Positions 11,634 to 21,235 of a stretch of 64,000 nt of DNA are shown piece after piece. The DNA comes from an uncultured Rothia sp. Its GTDB lineage: Bacteria > Actinomycetota > Actinomycetes > Actinomycetales > Micrococcaceae. Location: the NCBI GenBank assembly GCA_946222285.1, contig CAMIIP010000005.1, positions 1 to 64,000 of the forward strand, read 5' to 3'. Both the position numbers and the translations under genes were made by a program. The notes beneath the pieces were generated by a model, which was given only the letters and a program-made list of their open reading frames with translations, searched no databases and had not been told where the DNA came from. Each line of letters starts with the position of its first letter. Position 1 is the first letter of the stretch.

Positions 11634-14186
11634 TTAGCCGCGCAAAACGGCTCCAAAACGTTCGGCGGCGACATCGATGGCTGCCTGGCGAGAAGCTGAA
11701 GCTTCGTCGGCTGTCAGCGTGCGATCATCGGCGCGGAAACGCAAGGCAAACGCCACAGATTTTTTGCCTTCATCAATACCGACACCGCGGTAATCGTCAA
11801 AGACTCGAATTTCTTCAAGTAGCTCATCTGCGCCATCCGCCAAAGCCGCCGCCAGCTCGGAAGCAGGCAGATCGGCGTCCACAATTAAGGCAACATCCTG
11901 ATTAGTTGCGGGGAATCCAAAGATTCCAAAAGCTTGCACATGATCAGGGGTTTCCGCTAAAAGCTCGGAGAAATTAATCTCGAAAGCGCAGGTGTGTTCG
12001 GGCAAATCGTTATCTTTGAGCAGCTTAGGATGGAGCTCACCAGCGTAACCCAGAACATCGCCCTCTGCATTACGCAACTGGGCGGTGCGACCGGGGTGGA
12101 AAGCCTGATGTTGCCCCTGCACAACGGTAACCTCTGATCCGATGGCATCGGCAATGAGCTGAACAGCGTCCAGCGCATCGCGCCAATCATAGGCACGAGC
12201 TGCCGTACCGGGCATTTGTGCATGTTCATTGCCGGCAAAAAGTCCGGCAAAATGACGGGGCTGGGCGGGAATACCCGCGTTGAGATTAGCCAGAACTTCA
12301 GCAACCGGACGAACACCCAAGCCAGGAATTTCTGTTGATCCCACCTGCTCACCAGGAATGAAAATATGTCCGGTTTCAAAAAGTGCCAGGTTCTTGAAAC
12401 CACGCGAAAGATTACGTTTGAGAGCCTCTACAAGACCGGGAAGCAGAGCGCGACGCAACCATGCCTGGGTTTCGGCAATGGGATTAGCTAGCTTAACCGA
12501 GTCCAGTTCTTGTCCCGCTTCAGCGGCTGCCCACAGGTTATTCGCCTCGCGAGATACAAAGGGATAGGCCTGAATTTCGGTCATACCTGCCACTGCCAAA
12601 GCGTCTTGTACCCGACGGCGCGCAACCTGCTCTGCGGTATAGCCACGACCGGGAGGGGCCACGGGTAGAACAGACGGAATCTTCTCGTAGCCCACCAGAC
12701 GAGCGACTTCCTCAGTGAGATCTTCTTTATCGGTAATATCAGGGCGCCAGGAAGGAGCGGTAACTTTGAATGAGTCACCAGAAGAAATAACCTCAGCACC
12801 AATTTCGGTAAGAGCATTGACGATTTGTGATTCTGAGTAATCTACGCCTACACGCGAGGAGGTATAACCGTTGGGTAGGTTAATTGGCTGATTCTCCACG
12901 GTGTTGTTGAGGTCGGTAACGCTCTCTTCAACGGTGGCACCTGCCAGTTCAACCAGCAAATCCACCGCCCGCTGAGCAGCCGCTGCCTGCAGTTGAGTAT
13001 CAACCCCGCGCTCAAAACGCTTAGACGCATCTGAGGAGAGTTTATGACGACGCGCGGTGCGTGCAATCGAAACTTCGTCGAAGCGAGCAGCCTCAATGAT
13101 GATGGAGGTTGATTCGGCGGAGGTCTCGGTGCTTGCTCCACCCATCACACCGGCAAGACCGATGGGACCGGAATTATCGCAAATCAACAAATCTTCGCGG
13201 TCAAGCTGACGTTCTTTGTCATCGAGAGTGGTGAGCTTCTCCCCCGCTTGCGCACGGCGAACCAAAATTCCGCCGTCCAACTTGTCTGCGTCATAGAAGT
13301 GCAGGGGCTGACCGGTCTCTAGCATCACGTAGTTAGAAATATCTACGGGAAGCGAAATAGAACGAACGCCAGCAAGGCGCAGACGAGAAGACATCCAGGT
13401 GGGCACGGGTGCGGCGGAATTGACGCCGGTAACCTTGCGCACCACGAAACGGGTGCAACCAGGATTACCGTGAATCGGTGCGTCGTCCTGAATCTCAACC
13501 GGTAAGCCAGCCGAATTTGCCGCCGGTGCGCGGTCTGCAAGGTCTAGAACAAAATCGTCAAATTCTTCGTGAATTGCGTGGCAGTACTCGCGGGCAATAC
13601 CACGAATAGAGAAAGCGTAACCGCGGTCGGGGGTGACATTGACTTCAGCCGCTTCATCATAAAGCCCCAGGAGTTCTTTGGCATCACTGCCAACCTCGGG
13701 ATCAAGACCGAGCGTGGAAAGAACCAGGATTCCGCCGTGGTCATCGCCGATGCCCAGCTCGCGAACCGAAGCAATCATACCGGCGGACTTATGCCCGTAG
13801 GTCTTGCGCGCGGTAATAGCGAAACCACCGGGCAGGACGGCCCCGGGTAAGGTGACAACAACCTTATCGCCTACGGTGAAGTTATGGGCACCGCAGATAA
13901 TTCCCTGCACGCCCGATTCTTCAATGCCTTTACCTGTCAGAGTCTGTGGTTCGCCTTCGGGAACCACACGCACCTGACACCAGTTCACGGTTTTGCCGTT
14001 GGAATGGGTTTCGGGCTCCATGGAAAGAACCTGACCGACAACAATTGGGCCGGTGAGTTCATCGGAGGGACGGTGAACATCTTCTTCTTCAAGACCGACT
14101 TTCACCAAGGTTTCTAGTACGTCCTCAGCCTGTGCATCGGCGGGAACCGGCGCGTATTCGCGCAACCAAGATAGTGGAATTCGCAT
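11634..14186 (-). CDS. pheT: phenylalanyl-tRNA synthetase beta subunit
   Basis: Large subunit of the alpha2-beta2 enzyme that charges tRNA-Phe. The 850-residue protein shows the expected order: an N-terminal tRNA-binding OB fold (about 40-155), the B3/B4 editing region, B5, the catalytic-like core, and a C-terminal anticodon-binding ferredoxin-like domain (DQAA-type end, FRADDRTLTADEA). Its ATG lies two bases after the pheS stop, with GGAG inside the end of pheS, so translation is probably coupled. Length is typical of actinobacteria and no damage is seen. Confidence 0.97.
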   Translation of the reverse strand: MRIPLSWLREYAPVPADAQAEDVLETLVKVGLEEEDVHRPSDELTGPIVVGQVLSMEPETHSNGKTVNWCQVRVVPEGEPQTLTGKGIEESGVQGIICGAHNFTVGDKVVVTLPGAVLPGGFAITARKTYGHKSAGMIASVRELGIGDDHGGILVLSTLGLDPEVGSDAKELLGLYDEAAEVNVTPDRGYAFSIRGIAREYCHAIHEEFDDFVLDLADRAPAANSAGLPVEIQDDAPIHGNPGCTRFVVRKVTGVNSAAPVPTWMSSRLRLAGVRSISLPVDISNYVMLETGQPLHFYDADKLDGGILVRRAQAGEKLTTLDDKERQLDREDLLICDNSGPIGLAGVMGGASTETSAESTSIIIEAARFDEVSIARTARRHKLSSDASKRFERGVDTQLQAAAAQRAVDLLVELAGATVEESVTDLNNTVENQPINLPNGYTSSRVGVDYSESQIVNALTEIGAEVISSGDSFKVTAPSWRPDITDKEDLTEEVARLVGYEKIPSVLPVAPPGRGYTAEQVARRRVQDALAVAGMTEIQAYPFVSREANNLWAAAEAGQELDSVKLANPIAETQAWLRRALLPGLVEALKRNLSRGFKNLALFETGHIFIPGEQVGSTEIPGLGVRPVAEVLANLNAGIPAQPRHFAGLFAGNEHAQMPGTAARAYDWRDALDAVQLIADAIGSEVTVVQGQHQAFHPGRTAQLRNAEGDVLGYAGELHPKLLKDNDLPEHTCAFEINFSELLAETPDHVQAFGIFGFPATNQDVALIVDADLPASELAAALADGADELLEEIRVFDDYRGVGIDEGKKSVAFALRFRADDRTLTADEASASRQAAIDVAAERFGAVLRG

Positions 14187-14188
14187 GT

Positions 14189-15313
14189 TTAGATCTCCAA
14201 TCCGAACTGCTGGCTGAAACGGATGTCGCCTTCAATAATGTCGTGCATATCGGGTACGTCGTTACGGAACATAAGGGTTCGTTCAATGCCCATACCGAAA
14301 GCAAAGCCTGAGTAGACCTCGGGATCGATACCCGCTGCACGGAGCACATTGGGGTGAACCATGCCGCAACCGCCCCACTCAATCCATTGAGGTCCGCCTT
14401 TAGCACCAGGATGCCAGAGATCCAGCTCCGCGGAAGGTTCGGTAAAGGGGAAGTAGTTGGGTCGCAGGCGAATCTTTGCTTCTTCACCGAACATTTCTTT
14501 AACCATGTGGTTTAGAGTGCCCTTGAGGTGAGCCATGGTCAGTCCCTTATCCACGGCGAGACCTTCAATCTGATGAAAGACAGGGGTGTGTGTGGCATCG
14601 AGTTCGTCGGTGCGGTAAACGCGACCGGGACACACAATGTAAACGGGTAAGTCTCGGTTCAGTAGCGAACGCATCTGTACCGGTGAGGTGTGGGTTCGCA
14701 TGAGCAGGTGAGCCGCCGCCGGCTCAATAAAAAAGGTATCTTGTAGTTCACGTGCGGGATGGTCAGGTTTGAAGTTCAGCGAGTCAAAGTTGAACCATTC
14801 TGATTCCACTTCGGGACCGTCTGCCACCTCCCAGCCCATGCCCACAAAAATGTCGGTCAGGCGATCTTGCAAAATGCCGAGGGGGTGGCGCCCGCCTAGA
14901 GGACGGCGCGGCGAAGCGGCGGTCACATCCACTGCTTCTTCGACCAGAATACGAGCGTCGCGCTCTTCTTCTAGTTCCTGAGTACGAGCTTCGATTGCTT
15001 TAGCGAGGCGGCCACGAGCTTGCCCCATGAGTTTGCCCACCTCAGCTTTGTGTTCCTTGCTGAGATCGCGCATCTGCTTGTTGGCAAGAGTAAATGAACC
15101 TTTATCGCCCAAGAAGGCAAGGCGAGTTTCTTTGAGCTCATCAAAGGATGCAGAATGCTCTCCAATGGCTGTTTGTGCTCGCTCGAACTCGTCTGCGAAG
15201 GCCTGTTTGACGGTCTCTAAACCGTTTTCGGCGCTTTCCAGAACATTCTTGATGTTCGCCAGAACTCGATATGATTCTGGCGTATTTGCACTCTCTGGCA
15301 AAGAATCGCTCAT
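14189..15313 (-). CDS. pheS: phenylalanyl-tRNA synthetase alpha subunit
   Basis: Catalytic subunit of PheRS. The 374-residue protein has an N-terminal coiled-coil arm (about 30-110) that contacts tRNA and a class II catalytic core with motif 2 (DELDATHTPVFHQ) and motif 3 (FGMGIERTLMF) near the C-terminus. ATG 15313 follows a GA-rich stretch. It forms an operon with pheT. In relatives the gene upstream of pheS is usually the rRNA/tRNA methylase found here at 33.9-34.8 kb; an 18-kb island separates the two in this window. Confidence 0.97.
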   Translation of the reverse strand: MSDSLPESANTPESYRVLANIKNVLESAENGLETVKQAFADEFERAQTAIGEHSASFDELKETRLAFLGDKGSFTLANKQMRDLSKEHKAEVGKLMGQARGRLAKAIEARTQELEEERDARILVEEAVDVTAASPRRPLGGRHPLGILQDRLTDIFVGMGWEVADGPEVESEWFNFDSLNFKPDHPARELQDTFFIEPAAAHLLMRTHTSPVQMRSLLNRDLPVYIVCPGRVYRTDELDATHTPVFHQIEGLAVDKGLTMAHLKGTLNHMVKEMFGEEAKIRLRPNYFPFTEPSAELDLWHPGAKGGPQWIEWGGCGMVHPNVLRAAGIDPEVYSGFAFGMGIERTLMFRNDVPDMHDIIEGDIRFSQQFGLEI

Positions 15314-15438
15314 GAATTACTCATCTCTTGACGGGATTGAGGGCTAAGATACCCAAGGTCAGTCTCTGTCTAGTTTAGTAGCAGAGTTGATTCGGCGCGA
15401 TTCGTTGCCAGCATATGATTCAAGGATTAGTGTTCCGG

Positions 15439-16018
15439 TTACTTTCTCAGTTGTTTGTGAAGGGCAGGCTGGTTAGTTTGATAGAGCCAGATGCAGTTAA
15501 AGAGGACGACGCCAAGGCAGAAGATTGCTGCCAGCTCGCCCAGCAAAGTGCCAGTCATAAAACCCAATATTGCCCAGATTAGACCCATGCAAATACCGAT
15601 TAACGCGAAAGCAATACCTATCATTCGCCCATTGTTTTCACGCCGGTTCATCAGATAGGCAACAACTCCGTAGAGAAAGAAGGCTGTGAGAACTTGGCAG
15701 ATTCCAGCGGCAATAGATGCCCCCCGAAGAAAGGTGACCTAGGTCGGCAGCTATGTGGGTATTTTGAACAAATCCTAAGGCAATAGCGGCTATAAAGCAG
15801 AGGTCTGATCCTGCAAGTATCCACTGTGACTGTTGGATTTTAGTGCTTACAGGAAGCGAGGCAGGGCTATAGACGTAGCCTGCGTTGGTGGCAAGGGGAT
15901 TCACAGCACCTTCCTGCTGCTGAGCGAATCCCTGATCGCTGTAGGTGTTGTAGTTTCCATAGGTGGAATCACTACCAAAGCCGCTATCTTTTAGCAGGGT
16001 ATTTTTGCTGGCTACCAT
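15439..16018 (-). pseudogene. four-helix membrane protein gene, frameshifted
   Basis: The first frame from ATG 16018 (GGAGAATTTC before it) gives a polar Gly/Asn/Gln-rich head and one hydrophobic helix, then loses sense after 15725. The frame 15439-15651 supplies three further helices. Removing one G from the minus-strand G6 run (15720-15725) joins them into a single 192-residue protein (580 minus 1 bases divides exactly into 193 codons). The joined protein has the same plan as its neighbour at 16168-16716: a polar head, then four helices with a loop after the first. Function is unknown. The state may be real decay, phase variation or a base-call error. Confidence 0.75.
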
Positions 16019-16103
16019 GAAATTCTCCAGATTTACTGTGCGATGTGTATCTCATTCCACCTTATCCAGAATCTCCATATCTTGCATCAAGAAGTCTAAA
16101 TAT

Positions 16104-16163
16104 TGAGGCTTATTCGTCAGATGCCTACACCTGCAGTCGAAGCACCCTGATGAATAAGCCTCA
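16104..16163 (-). terminator. hairpin between the two membrane protein genes
   Basis: A 17-bp stem (16104-16120 with 16147-16163, one G-T pair) with a 26-base loop lies four bases past the stop of the gene at 16168. Read leftward it is followed by ATATTTAGA, only moderately T-rich, so termination is likely but not certain. Confidence 0.55.
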
Positions 16164-16167
16164 CGTT

Positions 16168-16716
16168 TTAGTGAAGGTTAGCTTTTACATCCGCGTGGAA
16201 AGCTCGTATTAGCCAGAAGATATTGACAATCAGCGCCGCCAAGTAAAGAACGGTAAAGATTATTCCCCAGGGCATTTCATAGATCAAGAAGCTAAAGACA
16301 TTCAGAAAAGCCGCGACAAGCCCCAGAATGCAGAAAACAATACCGGTAACTCGCCCAGAACTTTTACCTTTCTTGAGCAGGCTATAGACGGTGAAATAGA
16401 TAGCAACCAATACAATCAGGCTAATAAGCGGTGAAAAATTAATGGAAGCTTGAGCAGAGGAGTCTGTCACTTCGGTGTTTGCTTCAACCAAGGGGATATT
16501 GATTGCATCTGCGGCAAACATACTCAGAATCTGAGCGATGGCAAAAATTGCACCCGAAATCAGAGTCAGATTCAACAGAGCCTTCACACGGGGATGCTGA
16601 CCGGGAGGATAAATCGCCCCGGTCGCCGGGTAGCTATTATTCACCGGAATTGCCTGGGTATCATGGGGGGCTGACTCGTAGCTAGGGTATGGATTCTGGG
16701 GAGGAGGGACTGACAT
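16168..16716 (-). CDS. four-helix membrane protein of unknown function
   Basis: A 182-residue protein with a Pro/Tyr/Ser-rich cytoplasmic head of about 45 residues and four hydrophobic helices at roughly 48-70, 92-113, 122-145 and 148-170. AGGAG lies at good distance before ATG 16716. Its layout matches the frameshifted gene directly downstream, so the pair probably arose by duplication. Proline-rich heads on small multi-helix proteins are common in actinobacteria. I do not recognise a named family. Confidence 0.75.
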   Translation of the reverse strand: MSVPPPQNPYPSYESAPHDTQAIPVNNSYPATGAIYPPGQHPRVKALLNLTLISGAIFAIAQILSMFAADAINIPLVEANTEVTDSSAQASINFSPLISLIVLVAIYFTVYSLLKKGKSSGRVTGIVFCILGLVAAFLNVFSFLIYEMPWGIIFTVLYLAALIVNIFWLIRAFHADVKANLH

Positions 16717-16836
16717 GGGGTGCTCCTAAAATTTCAGCGTGCACCATTGCACGAAAATTAGTCTCATTATGGTGTAATTTATCTTACAAAGATTTAGAAG
16801 GATTTTCCTCAGTAGCCTGATTGTTACGGAAAGAAA

Positions 16837-18172
16837 TTAGCCCTCTATGGAAGCCGCTTTAAACAGTCCCGATGCCAAATAATCGTTCGCATCCGCCACG
16901 CCCGGTGGAATCGCAAAGAGCGCGCTGGATGTATGACGCAGATACTCAGACAAAGCATCCGATTTAGTCATCGCTTGCAGTAGCGGAACAAAATGGGTCC
17001 GAGGATCACTCACATAGGCGACGAAGAAAAGACCTGCATCTAGATGTCCCAGCCCATCGGTACCGTCGGTGTAGTTGAAGCCGCGGCGGAGCATCTGCAC
17101 TCCCCCCGTTGGAGTCAGGGTGCATGAGCCGCACATGAGAATCTACCGGGATAATTGGTCCGTGTTTACCCTGCATATCAAACTTCGGCGCGTCAAATTC
17201 GCCACCACCAGATAAGGGAGAACCTTCCACCTTGGTGCGACTAATAATATCTTCCTGCTCCTGCAATGGCGCACGATCCCATGTTTCAACCATCATCCGA
17301 ATACGACGGACGGCGCAGTAGCTACCTCTGTTCATCCAGCTCGTTTTCTTCCCGGCGGTGCTTTCACTCACCCATACATGTTCGTTCAGCAAATCCTGCT
17401 GTTCTGTTTTGAGGTTGCTGGTTCCGTCCTTGAAACCGAAGAGATTTCTCGGCGTTTTCTGAGCAGTGCTGGTAGAGGAAGTACGCCCAAACCCGAGCTG
17501 GCTCCACTTGACCACCGCGCGTCCAGCAGCAATTCTTATCAGGTTACGAATAGCATGAACCGCTACTTGAGGATCATCTGCGCAGGCTTGAAGCAAATGT
17601 CTCCACCGCTTCGGTTTTCTTCTAGCATGTCTGCTCTCATCTTGGGAATCTCTATGAGAGCTTCAGGCATAAAATCTTTAAAGCCAAAACGATCGTTTCC
17701 CTTCTCATCTACAAAGAGCGAGCGTCCCAGCCCGAAAGTCAGGCTCAAATGGGCAGCCGAAAGGTCGAGAGCCTCGCCCGTGTCGTCCGGCGGAGCCTTA
17801 TAAGAGGTTTCCTCCCCCACGGGCTGACCGGCCATAAGTTGAACGCTGGCTTTAGACCAGTCTTTGAAGAGTTTCTGCAATTGAGCGGGTTTTTCAGTTT
17901 TAACCGTCAGCCCTACAAAATGCATACGATCCTGAACAGGTGTTTCAATTCCTGGCTGATGTTCACCAAAAAAAATCATAGGAATCTGCGGGTGTCTCTG
18001 GGGATGTGTTGTTCTGCGTTCCCCATGCATATCCGCCAGCAGCGGCGCCACCGAGTACTACTGCCCCGGCAGCACCTCCCAGGACAGTTCGGCGATTAAA
18101 TCCCGATTTTTGTTCTCGCTTCTGCGGTGCAGAAGATTCGATTACCGGGTCTTTCGTATTCTCTGTTGTCAT
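16837..18172 (-). pseudogene. efeB: DyP-type peroxidase EfeB (Tat-exported), three frameshifts
   Basis: Heme peroxidase of the EfeUOB iron-uptake system. The N-terminus from ATG 18172 (AAGG before it) holds a twin-arginine signal with RRTVLGGAAG. The body shows FVGLTVKTE, the DyP motif GFKDGTSN and HVRLMHPDSN, with RRGFNYTDG near the end. The frame breaks three times: at the minus-strand T8 run (17968-17975, one T too many), near 17594 (one base missing before CTTCAAGCC) and at the G6 run (17102-17107, one G too many). Correcting all three gives 444 residues, close to normal EfeB length. As written no full-length protein can be made. efeO lies directly upstream. Confidence 0.9.
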
Positions 18173-18194
18173 GATGCTTACCTTTAGAACACGG

Positions 18195-19367
18195 TTAGGA
18201 CACAACGACGCCGGTGAGCTTACTCAGCGGCTCGCTGAGAGCATCAATAGCATCGGAAAGATCGCGTATCTGATCTTTACTCAGATCCTGATAAGAAGCA
18301 AAGCCCTTACCGTCACGGTGCTCATCGAGCAGGCTCTGCACTTCCTTAAATTTCTCCTCAATAGTTTTAGCTAACTCTGGATTCTTTGAATCAACGATAG
18401 GACGCAGGTCTTCAAAGGCTACGCGAGCGCCGTCCACATTGCCTTGGAAGTCAGAGAGGTCAGTATGGGACCATATTTCTTCTTCGCCAGTGACCTTTGA
18501 GGCGGTGACTTCGTCCAGCAGACTCTTGGCGCCGTTAGCAATCTGGTCAACCGTCAAATCAAGATCGCGAGTTTGGTCATAGAGCGACGCGGTGTCTTTT
18601 ACTAGCTGATCTGCAACCTCGGTACGCTGCTGACCTGTGAGAGGGGTATATTTTTTACCGTCATTTTCAGAAGTTGAAGGTTGCCAAAGGTCCTTCTCAA
18701 TCTTGTGCCAGCCGGTCCATTTCTGACCGTCTTCAAGATCTGCTTCACGTGCATCTAGCTGAGGATCAAGATCGCCAAAAGATTCAGCAACGGGTTCGAT
18801 ACGTTCAAAGTGTAGACGAGCGGCGGGATAAAGCTCTTTGGCTTTCTCGGTGTCTCCAGATTTGTAAGCTTCAGCAAATTTATCGGTGGCTGTGCTGAGT
18901 TGCTCTATTTGATCTTTAACGTAGGAGGTGTACTGGGCAATAGCGGTATCACGCAGTGCCTGTTCGTCTTTAGAGACGGTGGTGGCATCGGGGTTTGAGG
19001 TTACAGAGAAGTCCCCCACAATTCCATCTCCTACCATGCCGGGCTTGCAGGAGGTCTTGTACTTACCTTCAGATAATTCCACGGTGAGATCGCGGGTGAT
19101 GCCTGGGCCGATATTTTCTACCTCAGAAAGAATCCGTAGACCGTCTTCAGCAAGAACATAAAATTCAGTAACTTCTTGGCCGTCGTTCGTTACGGAGAAA
19201 GTAATCTTTCCGGCTTTAGCTTCGGTGGCAGACACTTCGCAGGTATCTGCGGTGGAAGAAACTTTAATGGTGCCGTCGGCGTCTCCCTGATGGTTGGGCG
19301 TGCAACCGGTCAAAGTCAGTAAAAGTAAGGTCAGCGAAATACCGGTGGTGAAGAGCGATTTTTTCAT
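18195..19367 (-). CDS. efeO: iron-uptake lipoprotein EfeO
   Basis: Surface component of the EfeUOB ferrous/ferric iron system. The 390-residue protein begins with a lipoprotein signal ending in the lipobox LTGC (Cys 22). Next come a cupredoxin-like domain (about 30-130) and a C-terminal M75/imelysin-like domain with the metal motif HFER (HxxE type) and GWHKIEKDLW. It lies 58 bases downstream of efeU and 22 bases before efeB, in the standard order. It looks intact, unlike efeB. Confidence 0.93.
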   Translation of the reverse strand: MKKSLFTTGISLTLLLLTLTGCTPNHQGDADGTIKVSSTADTCEVSATEAKAGKITFSVTNDGQEVTEFYVLAEDGLRILSEVENIGPGITRDLTVELSEGKYKTSCKPGMVGDGIVGDFSVTSNPDATTVSKDEQALRDTAIAQYTSYVKDQIEQLSTATDKFAEAYKSGDTEKAKELYPAARLHFERIEPVAESFGDLDPQLDAREADLEDGQKWTGWHKIEKDLWQPSTSENDGKKYTPLTGQQRTEVADQLVKDTASLYDQTRDLDLTVDQIANGAKSLLDEVTASKVTGEEEIWSHTDLSDFQGNVDGARVAFEDLRPIVDSKNPELAKTIEEKFKEVQSLLDEHRDGKGFASYQDLSKDQIRDLSDAIDALSEPLSKLTGVVVS

Positions 19368-19425
19368 GAGAAAATCCTTCAGCTATGAGGGCGAAACGGT
19401 GTGAGAAATAGAAAAAGTAAGTGCC

Positions 19426-20262
19426 TTAGGCTACAACGTGTGAAGTAACTACCTTTTGCCGACGCTGACGCTTGTGCATGCCGACAAAAAGAGTGAAAAC
19501 CACGCCAACGTAGAGACACCAGGCAATAGCCTCTAGCCAAGTAGTTGCCGGGGAGAAATTGAAGATGCCTTTGAGCAAAGTACCTACAATTGACGACGGC
19601 GGGATAGTAGCTGATATGTCGAAAGCAAGGTTGTGCAGACCGGGCAGGATCCCTGCTTCTTGCAAATCATGAATGCCGTAGGCAAGAACGCCGGCGGCAA
19701 CGAAAATGAGGAAAGCTCCCGTCCAGGTAAAGAAAGTGGAGAGGTTAAGTCGCAGGGCTCCACGCATGAGCAACCATGCCAGTACCACAGCTAGCGCGAT
19801 TCCCAGCATCGCACCAAGCAGCGCCATCGAACCGGCACCGGTAGATTGTGAAGCGGCCCAGAGAAAGAGAGCGGTTTCTAAACCTTCACGGCCCACAGAA
19901 AGAGCCGCTAGAAGGACAACACCCCAGGTGCTCTCCTGAACCTGGTCCAGTTTCCCACCGAGTTCCCGAGAGAGGTTTTTTGAATTGCGAGCCATCCAGA
20001 AAATCATCCAGGTTACGAATCCCACGGCAATGATTGAGAGCGAACCACCAATAGCCTCTTGAGCTTCAAAAGTAAGCCCGTTGGGTCCGAAGGTGAGAAA
20101 AGCACCGAACCCTAGTGAAACCAGCACCGCAAAAGCAACGCCTGCCCAGATTTTCGGAACGAGATGGGTGCGGCTAGTTTTACGAACATAAGCTAGAAGC
20201 ATGCCCACGATGAGGGCAGCTTCCAACCCTTCACGCAAACCAATCAGAAAGTTCTGAAACAC
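19426..20262 (-). CDS. efeU: iron permease EfeU (FTR1 family)
   Basis: Membrane permease of the EfeUOB system. The 278-residue protein has seven likely helices and the two iron-binding REGLE motifs of FTR1 permeases at residues 10-14 and 125-129. The start is GTG 20262, since no ATG fits and the REGLE motif must stay near the N-terminus. It heads the operon and lies behind a DtxR/IdeR-like box at 20295-20313, so expression should rise when iron is scarce. It looks intact. Confidence 0.94.
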   Translation of the reverse strand: MFQNFLIGLREGLEAALIVGMLLAYVRKTSRTHLVPKIWAGVAFAVLVSLGFGAFLTFGPNGLTFEAQEAIGGSLSIIAVGFVTWMIFWMARNSKNLSRELGGKLDQVQESTWGVVLLAALSVGREGLETALFLWAASQSTGAGSMALLGAMLGIALAVVLAWLLMRGALRLNLSTFFTWTGAFLIFVAAGVLAYGIHDLQEAGILPGLHNLAFDISATIPPSSIVGTLLKGIFNFSPATTWLEAIAWCLYVGVVFTLFVGMHKRQRRQKVVTSHVVA

Positions 20263-20294
20263 GAAAAACAGCTTTCTCTAGGACCGCCTAAATT

Positions 20295-20313
20295 TTTATT
20301 AAGGCAAACCTAA
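20295..20313 (-). promoter_or_regulatory. DtxR/IdeR-type iron box before efeU
   Basis: On the minus strand TTAGGTTTGCCTTAATAAA matches the 19-bp DtxR/IdeR consensus TTAGGTTAGCCTAACCTAA at 14 positions, with the left half almost complete. It lies about 30 bases before the efeU start and overlaps a TAATAT -10 candidate. Iron-bound regulator would block efeUOB. The assignment rests on consensus match and position. Confidence 0.75.
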
Positions 20314-20371
20314 TATTACGACTGCGTCCTCAATGAACCTACTGTTTGCGAGCAGAAATTTAGAGCAATTT

Positions 20372-21235
20372 TTAGTAGCTTGCAGGTCTATCCGCAGAGT
20401 CATCCGCCGGTTTCCAGGAGGCGGCAAGAAACTCGGAAGCGCGGGCAAGCAAAGAAACGTCAGCCCCAATATTTACAAAGTCCGCTCCCGCTTGCAGATA
20501 CGCTTCTGCTTGCTCCTTCACAAAAGCATTCACACCCACCGTCACACCGACTTTTTTCGCTAAAGAAATCACCCGATAAACAGCTTCAACAACTTCAGGG
20601 TGATCTTGCTGCCCCAAATACCCCATCGAAGCAGCCAGATCAGAGGGGCCAATGAAAAGAGCATCAATGCCTTCTACCGTTGTGATTTCTTCAACATTGG
20701 CAACGCCCTCTTGGGATTCAATCTGAACAATGAGCGAAAGAGTCTTGCGGGATTCTTGCAGATAGTCCGGAATTCGATTCCAGCGAGCAGAACGCGCCAG
20801 GGCAGAGCCCACTCCCCGTACGCCCTTCGGCGGATAGGTAATAACAGCAACTGCCGCCCGCGCGTCCTCAGCCGAATGAACCATCGGAATAATCAGCGAC
20901 TGTACGCCCATATCGAGGTACTGCTTAATAAGCACCGGATCGTTGAAGGGAATACGAACTACAGACAAAGTGGGATAGCCCGCAATAGTACGCAGTTGTT
21001 CCTGGATAGACTCCAAAGACAGCGGGGCATGCTCACCATCAATCAGCAGATAGTCGAACCCAGCCCCGGCACAAATCTCCGCATTCGTTGCGCTTCCCGA
21101 ACACACAAACATACCGGTTACCGGAGCGTTCGTAGCTTCCCTCGCCGCTGAGGAGAATAAATCCTTAAAACTGGGTAGCGTACCGGGAACTCGCAGGTTT
21201 TTCTCACGCAGGAGTTCTTTTACTCGAAGCGACAC
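20372..21235 (-). CDS. hpaI: HpcH/HpaI aldolase (4-hydroxy-2-oxoheptanedioate aldolase)
   Basis: Last enzyme of the homoprotocatechuate meta pathway: splits 4-hydroxy-2-oxo-heptane-1,7-dioate to pyruvate and succinic semialdehyde. The 287-residue protein shows family segments FDYLLIDGEHAP, VRIPFND, PPKGVRGVG, IVQIESQEGV with the metal-binding Glu, and FIGPSDLAASMG. GTG 21235 overlaps the end of hpaH by 16 bases, so translation is coupled. It is the promoter-distal gene of the hpa operon, and efeU follows with its own promoter. It is slightly longer than E. coli HpaI, with about 25 extra N-terminal residues. Confidence 0.9.
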   Translation of the reverse strand: MSLRVKELLREKNLRVPGTLPSFKDLFSSAAREATNAPVTGMFVCSGSATNAEICAGAGFDYLLIDGEHAPLSLESIQEQLRTIAGYPTLSVVRIPFNDPVLIKQYLDMGVQSLIIPMVHSAEDARAAVAVITYPPKGVRGVGSALARSARWNRIPDYLQESRKTLSLIVQIESQEGVANVEEITTVEGIDALFIGPSDLAASMGYLGQQDHPEVVEAVYRVISLAKKVGVTVGVNAFVKEQAEAYLQAGADFVNIGADVSLLARASEFLAASWKPADDSADRPASY

